Below are positions 30,764-31,887 of a stretch of DNA of 31,887 nt, piece after piece. The notes under the pieces are model-generated. The model worked only from the letters and a program-made list of their open reading frames with translations, ran no database searches and was not told the origin of the DNA. Source of the stretch: a virus; the IMG/VR virus record IMGVR_UViG_3300025815_000061, positions 1-31,887 of that record. One strand, given 5' to 3'. A program made the translations under genes and the position numbers. How positions within the stretch are numbered: position 1 is the first letter of the stretch; every line of letters begins with the position of its first letter.

Positions 30764-31887
30764 TTATGAGAGTGCTACGGTTCCGCTTCTGACAGTCCCG
30801 TCGGAGCCTTTGAGTTTAAATGTGAGAGTTGTGTTGTTGGTCGCCTCAATGCAAAGGTCTCCGTTTGCGCTTGGCGTCAGGGAACTAGACGGACGAAGGA
30901 AGATGTCGCCCCAAGGCGCCGATGTCTCGCCTAAATCCATTCCCCCTGCCGCGCTGGGTTGAAGATTGGTATTTTTTAGAATCATTTTATCCGACCCACC
31001 CTGCCCGAAAATCAGACCGGTGTTGTCACTGTAGTCTAGAACCTTAACGGTGCCATTGGACCCCGCTCCGATCTGGATATTGCGCAAAGAACCCGTTCCC
31101 GCTGCCTCGGTGCTGATTTTCAGGAAATTCGTATCCCACCCGATGCTGAGACGCTCGTAGTTCGAGCCGTCGGTGTAGGTGTTGTAGAGCCTGGTCTCCT
31201 GCGGGTTCGTGCCGTTCCGCTGCTCCAAGATATTGGCTGACGGGCCATACAGTTTTGCATTTCCGAATGCCCCGCCGATGCCGAGTGTCGAGACAATATT
31301 AAGGGAAGAGAGGAGCGACGCACCTCCACCATAGAGCCGCACAGCATAACTGCCAGATCCGAGAACCTGGGCCGCTCCGCCTGCAGCGGTTAGGTCAATA
31401 ATATTGTTACTGTAAATTCTGCCCGCTTCATTTCCAACCGCACCAATAACAGTTCCCGCCACATTAGGCACCAGCGCATTTCCTGCGCCTGCGCCCCAAC
31501 CGGTGATGCCGCCGCCGGCCAAGTCGAGAATTTGAAGGGTGCCAGCCTTGTTGAAGGCCAGCGAAATCGTGTCAGCGTTGGTGTCGTGGTGAATCCCCCA
31601 ATCATTGGCGTTCGGGTATTCGGTCAACGATGCCGGCGCCGCGCTCGATGTCTTTTGATTGGCGCGGCCGATATAAATTCTGCCCGCTTCATTCCCAACC
31701 GCACCAATATCAGTCCCCGCAACATCAGGCACCAGCGCATTGCCTGCGCCTGCGCCCCAACCGGTGATTCCGCCGCCGTCGAAATCGAGAGCTTTGATTG
31801 AGCCGCCTCGATTCACCGTCAAATACAACTTATCAGCGCCACTGTCGTAGTGAATGCCGAAATCTTTATCCGTAGGGTATTCGGTCG
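30764..31887 (-). CDS. Fibre/tail-spike-like protein, cut by the right edge
   Basis: The frame is open to the window edge (a TTG at 31828 is not a necessary start), so the N-terminus lies outside. The visible part is about 370 residues, strand-rich. It contains repeats of an 87-residue unit (TEYP...GIHYD..., GITGWGAGAGNALVPDVAG, AVGNEAGRIY). The end, SLTPSANGDLCIEATNNTTLTFKLKGSDGTVRSGTVAL, is a common phage fibre C-terminus. It is followed by a small paralogue of another fibre partner. Confidence 0.75.
   Translation of the reverse strand, partial: TEYPTDKDFGIHYDSGADKLYLTVNRGGSIKALDFDGGGITGWGAGAGNALVPDVAGTDIGAVGNEAGRIYIGRANQKTSSAAPASLTEYPNANDWGIHHDTNADTISLAFNKAGTLQILDLAGGGITGWGAGAGNALVPNVAGTVIGAVGNEAGRIYSNNIIDLTAAGGAAQVLGSGSYAVRLYGGGASLLSSLNIVSTLGIGGAFGNAKLYGPSANILEQRNGTNPQETRLYNTYTDGSNYERLSIGWDTNFLKISTEAAGTGSLRNIQIGAGSNGTVKVLDYSDNTGLIFGQGGSDKMILKNTNLQPSAAGGMDLGETSAPWGDIFLRPSSSLTPSANGDLCIEATNNTTLTFKLKGSDGTVRSGTVALS
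31409..31885 (-). repeat. Tandem 261-base coding repeat in the fibre gene
   Basis: Two units repeat with a period of 261 bases (87 codons). The first runs 31625-31885 and the second, incomplete, about 31409-31624. The most alike stretches are 31419-31516 and 31680-31777, where nearly all bases agree. More units may lie beyond the right edge. Confidence 0.8.

Noticed and set aside
1-31887. Transfer RNA genes or insertion sequences
   Set aside because: I saw no cloverleaf-like segment and no transposase gene. A dedicated tRNA scan was not possible, so short tRNAs cannot be fully excluded.

Overview
The window looks like part of a temperate tailed phage or prophage. It carries a tyrosine integrase, an excisionase-like gene, an XRE repressor, a lysis cassette and a nearly complete head and tail module, almost all read on the minus strand. 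The head genes follow the Mu plan: a DUF935/gp29-like portal, a gpI-like protease/scaffold, and a gp36-like connector. No sheath protein is seen beside the tape measure, so a siphovirus-like tail is likely. The host is probably Gram-negative, given the lipoprotein and the holin plus amidase. Many starts lack a Shine-Dalgarno sequence and have A/T-rich leaders, which would fit a Verrucomicrobiota- or Bacteroidota-like host, but this is only a guess.

Read right to left, the order of transcription is as follows. From 31.9 to 28.5 kb there are two fibre genes, each followed by a paralogous small gene. From 28.2 to 21.7 kb lie the portal, morphogenesis protein, protease/scaffold, decoration-like protein, major capsid and connector. 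A lone plus-strand gene of unknown function (25171-25647), with strong dyads behind it, interrupts this block like a moron. From 21.7 to 14.1 kb are the tail completion protein, major tail protein, tape measure and a large tail-hub protein. That hub ends in about 300 residues of proline-free Gly-Ser/Thr-Ser collagen-like repeats.

Directly downstream of the hub (14.1-10.75 kb) sits a tightly packed set of three glycosyltransferase genes and a methyltransferase gene. One of these closely matches the autotransporter heptosyltransferases of the Aah/TibC type, including the four-cysteine iron-finger. My leading proposal is that this cassette O-glycosylates the Ser/Thr-rich collagen-like tail domain. 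This is the most interesting system in the window.

The lysis cassette (10.7-9.27 kb) encodes a membrane-anchored coiled-coil PAS protein, a holin-like protein and a zinc amidase. A control region follows (9.26-6.4 kb), with a divergent repressor/RHH promoter region, a zinc-ribbon gene, an excisionase-like gene and a convergent integrase. Leftward from 6.5 kb lie a 30-residue membrane peptide, a lipoprotein, a putative annealing protein, coiled-coil and small proteins, a YqaJ-type exonuclease and a PD-(D/E)XK nuclease. The last block is an SNF2-like helicase with a DNA methyltransferase cut by the left edge; it has its own promoter and a terminator-like leader. Start/stop overlaps of 1-4 bases recur through the left arm and reveal several short genes.
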